This document shows, piece by piece, positions 33,469 to 42,746 of a DNA stretch of 64,000 bases (position 1 is the first letter of the stretch; each line of letters starts with the position of its first letter). Source of the stretch: Candidatus Latescibacterota bacterium. Its GTDB lineage: Bacteria; Latescibacterota; UBA2968; UBA8231. The position numbers and the translations under genes are program-made. The notes under the pieces were generated by a model that saw only the letters and a list, made by a program, of their open reading frames with translations, had not been told where the DNA came from and ran no database searches. The DNA is taken from assembly GCA_022827835.1 (NCBI GenBank), contig JAJEIO010000048.1, positions 188,687 to 252,686 of the forward strand. The letters are read 5' to 3'.

Positions 33469-35763
33469 CTAGTAAGCTACGTTGATAATTTGCGCCAAGT
33501 TTTGGACTGCGGCTTGGGCCTCGATTTGGATTCGGCACACGTAAATCCCCGGGGGCACGCGCTGGCCCTCGTCGTTTGTGCCATTCCACGTATAGACGAG
33601 GTAGCCGTCGCTGCTGCGGCCGCCGTCCAACGAGCCGACCTGCCGCCCGTCGAGCGCATAGATATCGACTGCTATCGGGGCGTCTGCTTTTAACACTGCA
33701 AAGCGAATCTCGGCGTGGTCGCCGATTCCGTCGCCATTGGGCGTGAGGACTTTGGGCGAAATAGCGACTTTGTCGAGTAGGCTCTCGGACGCGGGCACTT
33801 CGGGCAGAAATACCGTGGTGGCCGCCCGCCCAGCCGGATCGACCTGCTGCCAGAACTCCATCTCGTCGGTGTGGCCGACAAAGGCAGAAAAGAGATAGGG
33901 ATTGGCGAATACGTTGACCTGTAGGTCAATTTCGACCTCTTGCCGCCGGACAACTTGCGACAGTTCCACTACCAGCGAGTCGGGCAACAGTTCTAAGGAG
34001 GCCGGCTCGACCTCGGCACCGGCGACGCGGATGACTACGCTCTCGGCGGCTGCTTGCGATGGCGTGTTTAGCCGCAGGCGGTTAAAGCCCTTGTCGCCAG
34101 ATTTGAAGTCCGGCTGCAATACGTACGTAAAGTTTTCCGGCTGGCCCACTTGGGCCTCGTTGGGGGTGACTTGGCCGAGTGCCCCGTTGAGGAACGAATC
34201 CGTGTAGTTGAGCCGCAGCCCCTTTAGGGTGGGGGCCACGTCTGGGCTGTCCGATTTGAGCAGCACCCTGAACTGCACGTAGCGCCTTGGGCTGGGCGAG
34301 AGAAACTCTTGACCGGAGAACAGGTAGGTGTTGCTCCAGCCGCTCCAATCCTGAGTCGGCCGAATGTAGGGCACGATATCGCCCTTCCACCGTTTCTTCA
34401 AGGCGTCATATTCGTCCTTGGTTACTTCGTGGCCTTTGCGGTGGTAGTACGTATTGCCTTCATCGAGGCCGCTGCCCGAGCGCGTCTGCGCCAGAATTTG
34501 CGTTCCCGCAGGTAAGTCGGCGTCCCACTCGAGGGTGCGGAAAACTTTGGGGCTGTCGTCTATCTTGAGGAAGTCCGAGCGCAATTCCACTTCAGCGACA
34601 TAGCCGGTGGGTACGACGACGGCTTCGGCCATCGCGCCGCTGCTGCTGCCGCCGAAGATCATTTCGAGATAGCGCAGGGGCCGGTATGGGTGCATGAGAT
34701 AGGTGATTGGCTCGGGATTGTTCCAATCGCTTGGCGCAGGGAAATCGAAGAGGACGTCGAAGTCGACGTCACCCGAGGGCTTGAGCTCGCCGGCCGACCC
34801 CAGCAGCCGGTGGCGCAAGATGCGCGGCCGGCCCCAAGTGGTGGTCTCCTGAAACGCTACGAAGATGACGCGGTTGATCCAAAAGACCGCGCCCAAATCC
34901 CAGCGCCACTGGGCGATAAACTGGCCGGTCTCGCTCCAATTGAGTTCCTCCCAGAAGGTATTGACATTGCCGTCGATCATCGCGGGCGCGCGCTCCTTGC
35001 CCTGATCGTCGATGATCCCTCCTCGGGCCACGGTCCCTTGGGCGATGTTCTGCCCAAACGCGATGACCTCGACCTCTGCGAGGGCCGCGTCCTCGCTCTT
35101 GACGTCGGCTATGATACGGATGTATTGGGTGGGCGCGAAGGCTGTGGGGACGTCTGTATCCTCGGCGGGTTGGCCAAAGCTCAGCACCCTTTTAGTCGCT
35201 TCGCCAAAGGCCACTGGATACGACAAGAGGGTCTCTTCGTTGCGCTTGGTCGTGCCGCCGATGAGGTTAAAGAGAAAGACGTCATCGGTGATTGATTGGA
35301 ATTTGCCGTCAGAGCCAAAGACCCGAAGTGCTCGCAGCGGGCGCGCGCCTTCTTCGTCGGGGAAGTGCAGGCGAACTTCCTTGACGGCCACCATTCTGCC
35401 CAAGTCGATTTCGAGCCACCAAGTGTCGAGCGGGTCGTCTTGGCTGGGTTTCCAGTAGGTGGTGGTGTCGTCGTCGATGATCAGATGGGCATCGGCCGCG
35501 TTGGACCCTGCCTTCCACACTCCGCCGCGCTGCTCTTTGACCTTCTTTAGCTCGTGCGTGAACAGAGGGGAACTCGGTGCGGCGTTGAAGGGCTGCTCAA
35601 ACTTGACAGGCCGGATTGATCCATCCGCTCGCAAGTCAACAGCCCCGACCGGGTAGGTCCACGTCTCCCACTGCGCCTTGGTGTTTATTTTAAAAACCTC
35701 TTGAGAATGGGCAAAACTCGCTGGCAAAACCAGCGTCAGCAAACAAAGCCATAGTCGGTTCAT
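33469..35763 (-). CDS. Secreted discoidin-like protein with FlgD-type C-terminal tail (1)
   Basis: 764 residues; ATG 35763 follows AAAGGAGCGG. The signal peptide is MNRLWLCLLTLVLPASFAHSQ. Galactose-binding/discoidin-like (F5/8 type C) beta-sandwiches are seen at about 80-180 ('DTWWLEIDLGRMVAVKEVRL') and 240-360 (AQWRWDLGAVFWINRVIFVA). The C-terminus has a FlgD-Ig-like domain: VLTPNGDGIGDHAEIRF, VDIYALDGRQVGSLDG and VPPGIYVCRIQIEAQAA, ending INVAY. That is the pattern of T9SS/CHU_C-like sorting domains, so it is probably exported and displayed on the cell surface. Last of three tandem paralogues (next copy 16 bases upstream). Confidence 0.8.
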   Translation of the reverse strand: MNRLWLCLLTLVLPASFAHSQEVFKINTKAQWETWTYPVGAVDLRADGSIRPVKFEQPFNAAPSSPLFTHELKKVKEQRGGVWKAGSNAADAHLIIDDDTTTYWKPSQDDPLDTWWLEIDLGRMVAVKEVRLHFPDEEGARPLRALRVFGSDGKFQSITDDVFLFNLIGGTTKRNEETLLSYPVAFGEATKRVLSFGQPAEDTDVPTAFAPTQYIRIIADVKSEDAALAEVEVIAFGQNIAQGTVARGGIIDDQGKERAPAMIDGNVNTFWEELNWSETGQFIAQWRWDLGAVFWINRVIFVAFQETTTWGRPRILRHRLLGSAGELKPSGDVDFDVLFDFPAPSDWNNPEPITYLMHPYRPLRYLEMIFGGSSSGAMAEAVVVPTGYVAEVELRSDFLKIDDSPKVFRTLEWDADLPAGTQILAQTRSGSGLDEGNTYYHRKGHEVTKDEYDALKKRWKGDIVPYIRPTQDWSGWSNTYLFSGQEFLSPSPRRYVQFRVLLKSDSPDVAPTLKGLRLNYTDSFLNGALGQVTPNEAQVGQPENFTYVLQPDFKSGDKGFNRLRLNTPSQAAAESVVIRVAGAEVEPASLELLPDSLVVELSQVVRRQEVEIDLQVNVFANPYLFSAFVGHTDEMEFWQQVDPAGRAATTVFLPEVPASESLLDKVAISPKVLTPNGDGIGDHAEIRFAVLKADAPIAVDIYALDGRQVGSLDGGRSSDGYLVYTWNGTNDEGQRVPPGIYVCRIQIEAQAAVQNLAQIINVAY

Positions 35764-35779
35764 AGCTACCGCTCCTTTC

Positions 35780-37723
35780 TCAATACGCCACACCCATGCT
35801 GCTAGAACGCACGAGTGTCTCGCGCTCAGTGTGGACTTGGACCACGGCGAGGTATAGCCCTGGCGGGACTACCTGTCCGCGATCGTTGCGCCCGTCCCAA
35901 GCCACTGCATAGGCACCGCTGGTGCTTTCGGCTTCGAGGACGGTATGTACTGGGCGTCCGGCCAAATCGAAAATTTCAACTGTTACTTCAACCGGCTTTA
36001 CTAGCTGCAATAGGCTGTAGATCAACTCTACTTGGTCGTTGATCCCGTCCCCATTGGGGGTGAAGACCGGGCTACTTACTGCCAAGGAGGACACCAACTG
36101 GCTGGCCGAAGCGGCCGTCGTCAGCACCCGCAGAGCATTGGTCAGGACTTCTGGGTTGGCGTCGCCGGGCTGCACCCGCTGCGGCACGCCGTCCTCGGCC
36201 TGCGAGTCAAATACCTCAGCTTCGACCGAGGTGCCTTGGATGAAGATCTGCGAGTCGAATACGGCGCGCATGCGGTGAATGCCGATCTCCGGCCGTTGCG
36301 AGGGAAAGAAGATGGTCAGACTGCCTAGTTCTGCTTGCACGCTGTCGGGTGTGACCTCGACCCCATCTTCTCCAGTGAAGAACTGCCGAAACACTGGCGT
36401 CGATTGGGGTGTGAGGATGCGCAAGGCGTCAAAGCCTGTGTCTGTCTCTTCGATTTGGGCTACGACATCGTAGGCAAACGTCGTAAAGTCTCCGGCGGTC
36501 ACAATGGGCACGTCGCCGGGGGGACGGGGGATGTCTAACTGGGAAATCTCGGCCACCAAGAGCTGGGCCACAGGCGGGATCGTGTGTTCGACGCTCAGCG
36601 ATGTGAGCCGCAGGCCGTCGAGGATCGCGCCGCTTTCGATTCGCACCTCAAACTGGAAGTAGCGCCTTGGGCTAGGTAGCTGGATGGGCTGGCCGGACTC
36701 AGTGAAGGGGGGCGACCACAAGCTCCAGTTGACTTGGTCGTCGTCAATCGGGCCGCGCACACTTTCGTCGAGGGCCTTGTACTCGTCTTCGGTGACGACT
36801 TGCCGCTCGCGGGTAAAGAGGTCGGTGTACTCGTAATAGACCCGGGGGTTGTCGTCTAGCCCGGTGCGCATCACCATCGTCAAATCGGCATCAGCGGCTG
36901 GCTCAACGACTAGCTCGTCGCCACTTTGACGCAGCTTTTCCAGCGTCCATTCCATGCGACTGAAATTAGCTGGCTCTCCGAGGTCGATGATCTTTGACCG
37001 GTAGGAGCCGGCCGGCGCGAATCCCGTACCGAAGAGTTGGAATTCGGCCAGTTCAAACGGGCTGGCCGAGGTAACTTCTAGTTCAATGTAACGGACAAAT
37101 TGTAGAGGAAAGTCGATCTGCGCCGTGTTCTCGCGGGTAAAGTCAACGCGCTTTATGGGAGCGTAAATCGGCTCGTCCCGCTCGTTGAAGCTCGCGCCGT
37201 CGTTGACTTTGAGCACGTAGCCGCGGATGTAGTCTTCGCTGAATGGTCGCCCCTCTGAACTGATGCCCTCCAAGCGCGGAAAAAACGCAATTCGATTGGC
37301 GGGGAAGCGGGTCCCCAAATCAAAGAAAAACTTAGTTCCGTCTTGGGCGATGCCGAAGCGTTTAAACGCGAGGTGGGTGGAGGTCGTGTCGATGCCATCG
37401 ACGATCTCCAACAGAGGGCGCACGACCGCTACGTTGTCCCAGATCAGTGCTTGGGCGCGTTCCTCCACGTAGCCACTGGGAAACCCATCGACCCAAGTCA
37501 GGCTCGGAATGACGTTGTCCTCAGAGGTAAAAGCTACGAGTTGGATAGCACCCGGCACGTCGAAACTCATCGCGGTGGAGAGCAGTTCGTGCTCCCGCCA
37601 TGTGGCTCCTTCGTCCCCGCCCACCACCCACTGGCGGACTTCCGCAGCCGTCGGTTGTGAAGCGAGGACCACAGCAGCTATGCACAAGGTCACCAAGCGA
37701 GAAATTGTCGTGCGCAAGCCCAT
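35780..37723 (-). CDS. Secreted discoidin-like protein with FlgD-type C-terminal tail (2)
   Basis: 647 residues. The signal peptide is MGLRTTISRLVTLCIAAVVLASQPTAAE. Start 37723 is chosen because it opens that signal and has a GGA-type site upstream; ATG 37738, two bases after the preceding stop, is the alternative. The middle carries a galactose-binding-like region (FDLGTRFPANRIAFFPRLEG) and a shared 'SPRRYFQFEVRIE' strand. The C-terminus has VFTPNGDGINDQVELIYSL, VTVEIFDLAGRPVHTVLE and VVPPGLYLAVVQVHTE, ending MGVAY. Second of the three tandem paralogues and probably a surface-displayed, carbohydrate- or ligand-binding protein. Confidence 0.8.
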   Translation of the reverse strand: MGLRTTISRLVTLCIAAVVLASQPTAAEVRQWVVGGDEGATWREHELLSTAMSFDVPGAIQLVAFTSEDNVIPSLTWVDGFPSGYVEERAQALIWDNVAVVRPLLEIVDGIDTTSTHLAFKRFGIAQDGTKFFFDLGTRFPANRIAFFPRLEGISSEGRPFSEDYIRGYVLKVNDGASFNERDEPIYAPIKRVDFTRENTAQIDFPLQFVRYIELEVTSASPFELAEFQLFGTGFAPAGSYRSKIIDLGEPANFSRMEWTLEKLRQSGDELVVEPAADADLTMVMRTGLDDNPRVYYEYTDLFTRERQVVTEDEYKALDESVRGPIDDDQVNWSLWSPPFTESGQPIQLPSPRRYFQFEVRIESGAILDGLRLTSLSVEHTIPPVAQLLVAEISQLDIPRPPGDVPIVTAGDFTTFAYDVVAQIEETDTGFDALRILTPQSTPVFRQFFTGEDGVEVTPDSVQAELGSLTIFFPSQRPEIGIHRMRAVFDSQIFIQGTSVEAEVFDSQAEDGVPQRVQPGDANPEVLTNALRVLTTAASASQLVSSLAVSSPVFTPNGDGINDQVELIYSLLQLVKPVEVTVEIFDLAGRPVHTVLEAESTSGAYAVAWDGRNDRGQVVPPGLYLAVVQVHTERETLVRSSSMGVAY

Positions 37724-37740
37724 TGATTGGAATTCCATGC

Positions 37741-39792
37741 TTAGTAGGCTACGGCCACTGCCCCGAAGCGCACGACTCGGCCTCGGTCGGTATTGGCCCC
37801 AATGCGCGCCAGATACACACCTGGCGCGACGAGTTGATTGGCCTCGTCGCGACCGTCCCATTGCAGCGAGTGATACCCAGCACCCTGCACTCCACCCGAC
37901 AGACTCCGCACCCGCTGACCGGCCAAAGTCAGCAACTCGACGTCCACTTCGACCGCATCGAGCACGCTAAACAAGGTATATTCAATGGCCACTTGGTCAT
38001 TGATGGCGTCGCCTTGGGGCGTGAAGATCGGGGGTGAGATCACCACGTCGGACAGTAAGGATTCGAGAGAACCGGAACTGCCTAATACTCGCAACTGGTC
38101 AGTGCCCAATTCGTCGCTGGCGTCGCCGCCTTCAACGCTTTGGGGCAGCGAGTCACCCCCCCGCGCAAAGACCTCGGCGCGCAACTGGTCGGACGCACCG
38201 TACACGGTCGTTTCTAGCCGCAACCGAAGTTCGTCGCTGGTGTCCGGCCCGATCATCTGCGGCAAATAGATCGCCAACTCGCCCCCTTCGTCGACGATGC
38301 TGTCCGGCTCCACCGTCGCCAGCGGGTCGCCCATCTCCAGCCCCAGCACCTGACCTGTAGAAGGCAGGCCCAACCGCACTGCGTCAAACCCCTGCTGGCC
38401 GGCGTCGGAAAATTCGGCGCGCAAGTCGAGGACGAACTCGGTCGGCTCGCCCGCAGGCACTTGTGGCACTTTGCCGTCGGGGCGCAATTGGTCAACCGCA
38501 GCGATCTCGCCCACGATCCGGTCGGCCAAAAGCGGGGAGGTTTCGATGGTGACCCAATCGAGGCGGGCGAACTCCCACAAGGCTTCGGTCTCTAGCTGGA
38601 TTTGTAGCTGAATATAGCGCCCCTTGGGCACGCGAGGCCGCTGTCCCGGAACCCGGATCGGCGGCGACCAGAAGCTCCAGTTATTGATGTCGTCGGCGAT
38701 GACGCCCTGCCAACCCACGGCCGGTGGATCCCACGGCCACACGCGCGGCTTGAGCTTGGCGTACGCGTCCTTTTCCACTTCCACGGGCTGGGCCAAGTCG
38801 TTGAACGAGTGATAGGCGATGGGGCCGTCGTCCAACCCGGTTTTGATCTCGATGTTGACTCCGGCCTTGGCGGCGGGAGATTCGACCAATTGATCCCCGT
38901 CGCGCCGCCAGATACTCAAGCCGAAGTTCACCTCGCCGACATTGATCAGATCGCCCATGTCGATCACCTGGGATAGCCAGCGCGCCCGGGGGACAAAACC
39001 GCGTCCATAGACTTCTAGCTCGGCCAGCGCGTAGCGCGTGAATTTCGGCGGAGCGTCTGGAAGCACCCGCATGCGGAAAAAGCGCAGATACTGGAGTGGA
39101 AAATCGACTTCAATAACGGCGTCGAAGTTCTGATCCACCTTGGCCAGCAGGACATCCAGCGGCAGGTAGTAATCCGTCTCCTGCGTACCGGCGACACCCG
39201 AGCGAAATTGCGGAGGTAGTTGGCTTTCTACGGCGACCTTGTCGTTGCTAGCCGTCAGCTCGTAGGCTTCGAATTTGTAGTTGGGTCGGTACGGCTCTTG
39301 GAAGAAGGGGTCGTTGCCCTCGGGCGGCACCAATTTGAAGTGATCAGCGGGAATCTGCATGCCCATGTCGAGCGTGTAGAACTCACCCCAGATACCCCCC
39401 AGTCCACCGCTGCCCTGAAAGTCGCGCCCTTCGTAAAAAGTATTGAGATCCCCGTCGATGAATTCCATCGGGTTGGAAACGTGGCCGGGCCGGGAGACGT
39501 CGCCGATTGCCCGCCAGACGCGAGGCATCCCCTCTTGATAGTTGATGTCGATCGGCTGCCGATAGCGCGTCCAGTGGCGTAGCTGGGTCACCACATTGAC
39601 GTCGGGCTTGAGTTCCAGCGGTTGGATCGCGCCAGGGGTCGTGGTGTTATCGACCATCAAGTTGACCAGCGTCTGCTCTTCCCAGTCGAGGCCATCGGTG
39701 CCGCCGAGGCGGAATTGCGACACTTGCGCTCCAGCCGTGCAGACTTGGGCTATGGCCATACACGCTGCTGTCAAACAGAGCTTCGCTTTCAT
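37741..39792 (-). CDS. Secreted discoidin-like protein with FlgD-type C-terminal tail (3)
   Basis: 683 residues; ATG 39792 follows AGGAG nine bases upstream (the earlier in-frame ATG at 39801 overlaps the site). The signal peptide is MKAKLCLTAACMAIAQVCTAGAQ. A galactose-binding-like segment reads GDLNTFYEGRDFQGSGGLGG and IWGEFYTLDMGMQIPADHFK. The C-terminal domain has IFTPQGDAINDQVAIEYTL, DVELLTLAGQRVRSLSGG and VAPGVYLARIGANTDRGR, ending VAVAY; the TPNGDG motif has become TPQGDA. First gene of the tandem triple, downstream of a good promoter, so it probably heads the operon 39792-33469 and perhaps the genes beyond. Confidence 0.8.
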   Translation of the reverse strand: MKAKLCLTAACMAIAQVCTAGAQVSQFRLGGTDGLDWEEQTLVNLMVDNTTTPGAIQPLELKPDVNVVTQLRHWTRYRQPIDINYQEGMPRVWRAIGDVSRPGHVSNPMEFIDGDLNTFYEGRDFQGSGGLGGIWGEFYTLDMGMQIPADHFKLVPPEGNDPFFQEPYRPNYKFEAYELTASNDKVAVESQLPPQFRSGVAGTQETDYYLPLDVLLAKVDQNFDAVIEVDFPLQYLRFFRMRVLPDAPPKFTRYALAELEVYGRGFVPRARWLSQVIDMGDLINVGEVNFGLSIWRRDGDQLVESPAAKAGVNIEIKTGLDDGPIAYHSFNDLAQPVEVEKDAYAKLKPRVWPWDPPAVGWQGVIADDINNWSFWSPPIRVPGQRPRVPKGRYIQLQIQLETEALWEFARLDWVTIETSPLLADRIVGEIAAVDQLRPDGKVPQVPAGEPTEFVLDLRAEFSDAGQQGFDAVRLGLPSTGQVLGLEMGDPLATVEPDSIVDEGGELAIYLPQMIGPDTSDELRLRLETTVYGASDQLRAEVFARGGDSLPQSVEGGDASDELGTDQLRVLGSSGSLESLLSDVVISPPIFTPQGDAINDQVAIEYTLFSVLDAVEVDVELLTLAGQRVRSLSGGVQGAGYHSLQWDGRDEANQLVAPGVYLARIGANTDRGRVVRFGAVAVAY

Positions 39793-39829
39793 ACCGGCCA
39801 TCTCCTAAAAAGCAAAAAATCTCACGGCG

Positions 39830-39860
39830 AATATAACACAAAATAGCAGGTACCTGTCAA
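39830..39860 (-). promoter_or_regulatory. Promoter of the triple surface-protein operon, with palindromes
   Basis: On the minus strand a perfect TTGACA (39855-39860) and TATATT (39830-39835) are 19 bases apart; TGT before the -10 makes an extended -10. CAGGTACCTG (39847-39856), a perfect palindrome, overlaps the -35, and TAATAATATTATTA (39862-39875), another perfect palindrome, lies just upstream. This is an AT-rich island in a GC-rich window and a good candidate for regulated expression. Confidence 0.5.
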
Positions 39861-39876
39861 ATAATAATATTATTAA

Positions 39877-41841
39877 TCAACCCCAGAATATCACGTTCCA
39901 AGTCATGCCGGTGAAATGGTCGATGATCAGGTAGAATCCGCCGGGGGTAAAATAGCCGAGGATCATCCCCATGAAAAAGGGCCGCGTCTTCAGATAGAGC
40001 CGCACGCCTCCGTATTTGAGCACGAGGACTTTGACTCCCCAAGCGATGAACATATTGAACCACAAGTGGTCCATGATCCAGATCGGCCCGATCACGTAGC
40101 CCAGCGGATGCAGCGGCCACCAGACGTAGAGCCAGCGCGCGACCATCAGCCCGCTCATAATCGCTGCGCCAATCCCCATATTGACCCAACCCCAGCCGTA
40201 AAAATCGGTCGGCGTGCGGAGGACCTTCTCCACATAGCTGTAGTTGCCTCCGCTCCAGATCCACAGGTTGATCGCCCCGTATTTGTGGCTGAGTAGCATC
40301 ACCATCCATACGGCACCGCCCACGGCCACGACCAGCGCCAAGACGATGATCCAAAAGAGGGGCCGGCGGTTGCGCCCCAACTCCTCGCCCAGCCGCAGAC
40401 TGTTGGCGCAGGAGACCATGACGAAATTGCGCCCGGTGGTCCACAGGAAGGTCGTCGCCAGCACGACTAGACCTTGGGCACCGATAACCGACGAACCCAC
40501 CGCAGACACCAGAATCCCCGCTGGTACCACCGGCGGCGAGCCGTCCGAAAGCCCGCCCTCGGCCACCACTCGCGAATAGCCGAAGATGATGACGACGCCC
40601 AAGAAGAGAATGGCCAGCCCGAAAACCAGCGGTAGCCCAGCCAGCCACAGCCAACCTACGATCACCAGACAAGAAACTGTCAGCACAATCAGGGCCGCGC
40701 GGTAGGAGAGGATTTCGTCGCTGTCGTCAATGCTATCGTCGCCTTTGAAAGCCTTGCGCCAAACCCCCTGCAGATGCTTGCGCGCCGTCCAAATGCCGCC
40801 CAAAAAGAGCACGAGAATCGCGCCCATCGACTGGTAGGCCAAAAAAGGATCGCGCACCGCGTGGCCAGCCCCCCCCGTCTCGCTGCTGACCACGCCGAGA
40901 ATGCCAAAAATGCCGCGCACCGCAAAAGAGAGCAGGTTGAAAAACCACAGGCTGAAGGCGATATCGGTCTTGAGAAAGTAGAAGAAGCCAATGATGTTGA
41001 AGCGCAGCGCGACATACAGGTCGGCCGTGCGGCGGAAAACCTGCACGTCCATGCGCACGGGATCGACGTTTTGGGCGATGGGGATGGTTTCGGGGAAGTA
41101 GTTGTACAGCCCGTGCAACGTGCCCCACAACGCGGGGATAGCAAAACCAGCCCACATGACGGGATTTTTGAAAAAGGGGCTTAGCTTTTGGTCGTCTTCG
41201 CCTTCCTCGGTCATGGCCAGCGGCACCTGCATCAGCGGATAGATCAGTCGCTCGTGCTCAATCCACTGTTTGCGCAGAATCGCCATGAAGGAAATCATCA
41301 TCAGGAAGAGGGCGCAGATAAAAGGCGTCCACACTCCGATGACGCTACGCCATATTTCCCAAGGAATCGGTTCGTCCCGTCCACTGCCCTCGTAGAATTT
41401 GCGGACGGTTTCCACGTCGTGGACCATCAGCCAGTCGGGGATATAGGGATGGATCAGTTCCCGCCATTCGTTTTCAGCGGTGGCGTAGTAGAAGGGGTAG
41501 CTAATGGCGCTGAGGAACTTGGCGATGAAGAGGGTGGGGATCGGCGAGGCCATCACCATCATAACATAGACGACCAGCAGTTCGCGCCGATTGAGCCCCC
41601 AGCTCGGGTGTACGAGCTTGAGTAGGGGATTGATAAAAAGGGTCAGTAGGAAGAGGATGAACACCGCCCCAGGCATACTGGTGCCCAGAGCCATAAAGGA
41701 GCCGTGTAAATAGAGGGTGCCGTAGGCGGCCCCGGCCGACACGCTGAAGGCTCCGGCGCATCCGACTAGCACGGATTTGGCAGTAAAAGCCGGTACTGCG
41801 TCTGCCTCCTTGGGCACGGTCTGCTCGGATGTTGTTGACAT
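39877..41841 (-). CDS. Large multi-pass membrane protein (DUF6785/OPT-like)
   Basis: 654 residues with 12 or more predicted transmembrane helices, e.g. FTAKSVLVGCAGAFSVSAGA, PGAVFILFLLTLFINPLLK, 'LIVLTVSCLVIVGWLWLAG' and 'LGLAILFLGVVIIFGYSRVV'. The signature loop RRELLVVYVMMVMASPIPT and the later 'WPLHPLGYVIGPIWIMDHLW' recur in the paralogue at 51186. It belongs to the DUF6785/6784-type oligopeptide-transporter-like proteins; transport is presumed but the substrate is unknown. It follows the dioxygenase stop by 17 bases and precedes the surface-protein operon, from which it is separated by that operon's promoter. Confidence 0.78.
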   Translation of the reverse strand: MSTTSEQTVPKEADAVPAFTAKSVLVGCAGAFSVSAGAAYGTLYLHGSFMALGTSMPGAVFILFLLTLFINPLLKLVHPSWGLNRRELLVVYVMMVMASPIPTLFIAKFLSAISYPFYYATAENEWRELIHPYIPDWLMVHDVETVRKFYEGSGRDEPIPWEIWRSVIGVWTPFICALFLMMISFMAILRKQWIEHERLIYPLMQVPLAMTEEGEDDQKLSPFFKNPVMWAGFAIPALWGTLHGLYNYFPETIPIAQNVDPVRMDVQVFRRTADLYVALRFNIIGFFYFLKTDIAFSLWFFNLLSFAVRGIFGILGVVSSETGGAGHAVRDPFLAYQSMGAILVLFLGGIWTARKHLQGVWRKAFKGDDSIDDSDEILSYRAALIVLTVSCLVIVGWLWLAGLPLVFGLAILFLGVVIIFGYSRVVAEGGLSDGSPPVVPAGILVSAVGSSVIGAQGLVVLATTFLWTTGRNFVMVSCANSLRLGEELGRNRRPLFWIIVLALVVAVGGAVWMVMLLSHKYGAINLWIWSGGNYSYVEKVLRTPTDFYGWGWVNMGIGAAIMSGLMVARWLYVWWPLHPLGYVIGPIWIMDHLWFNMFIAWGVKVLVLKYGGVRLYLKTRPFFMGMILGYFTPGGFYLIIDHFTGMTWNVIFWG

Positions 41842-41858
41842 TAGCTAGCGCGAGAGAA

Positions 41859-42674
41859 TCAGCCGTGAAACTTGGCGACCAATTCGGCTGGTTTGCCATC
41901 TACCGTCGCCGGGTCCAGCGCCTGTGTGCCGAAGACCACGGGAAAGGTTTGGCCGGTGTGCCGGGAGCGGGTTTTGGAGTCCATATAGGTTACGCTGAAA
42001 GCGCGGCGGGCCGACGTGGTGGAGTTGGGCCCCGAGCGATGCAGCAGGAAATTGTGCAGCAGAATGGCCTCCCCTGCCTCGGCTTCCAAGTCGATCACTG
42101 CCTCCGGGGGCGCGTATTGGGCTTCTTGCTCGGCGGGGAGAAAGTGCCGCTCGTTGATGATGCCGTGCTGGTTGCTGCCCGGCACGATCTGCATACAGCC
42201 AGTGGCTGTGGTCGCGTCGTCGAGCGCCGTCCACACCGTGACGATGGGATTGGTGTCGATGCGCCAGCCGATTCCCACGTCCTGATGCCAGGGCAACCCG
42301 CGGCGGAGTTCGGGCGGTTTGTTCATAAACATTGAGCGAAATACCGAGACTTCCTCGCCGATGTAGCGGCGGGTGATCTGGTGGAAGAGGGGGTTCTGTA
42401 TATAGGCGAGGAAGAGCGGGTCTTGCTCTAGGTCGTCGATGCGCCGATACGCGAGCGTCTGCACCTCGTTGCCCATAGTGCGACGCACTTCGCCGTCCTC
42501 TTCGACGACCTGCAAGCGCATGTGTTCGTAGCGGACGCGGCCCAGCATGATGTCGTCGATGCGCTGCTGCAAGGCGACCAATTCGTCCGGGGACAGGACT
42601 TTGCCCAGCCGCACGTAGCCTTGATCCAAGAACAACTCGTGATGTGCATCGTCAAAGGTGGAAAGGGCTTGCAT
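41859..42674 (-). CDS. Phytanoyl-CoA dioxygenase (PhyH) family protein
   Basis: 271 residues; ATG 42674 with GAGGAG eight bases upstream. The Fe(II) motif HxD is in LPWHQDVGIGWRIDTN and the distal His in AILLHNFLLHRSGPNST, where Arg may bind 2-oxoglutarate. The sequence TGCMQIVPGSNQHGI is the usual strand after the metal site. It is closer to the classical ectoine/phytanoyl hydroxylase group than the other two copies in the window. Part of a tight minus-strand run with the membrane transporter (17-base gap), so it may hydroxylate an imported compound. Confidence 0.88.
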   Translation of the reverse strand: MQALSTFDDAHHELFLDQGYVRLGKVLSPDELVALQQRIDDIMLGRVRYEHMRLQVVEEDGEVRRTMGNEVQTLAYRRIDDLEQDPLFLAYIQNPLFHQITRRYIGEEVSVFRSMFMNKPPELRRGLPWHQDVGIGWRIDTNPIVTVWTALDDATTATGCMQIVPGSNQHGIINERHFLPAEQEAQYAPPEAVIDLEAEAGEAILLHNFLLHRSGPNSTTSARRAFSVTYMDSKTRSRHTGQTFPVVFGTQALDPATVDGKPAELVAKFHG

Positions 42675-42746
42675 GATGCGGTCTCCTCTTTTAAGGACGG
42701 GGTATAAATACAATACCTAGGGTGTGCTCGTGCAATGCCGCCTCGA

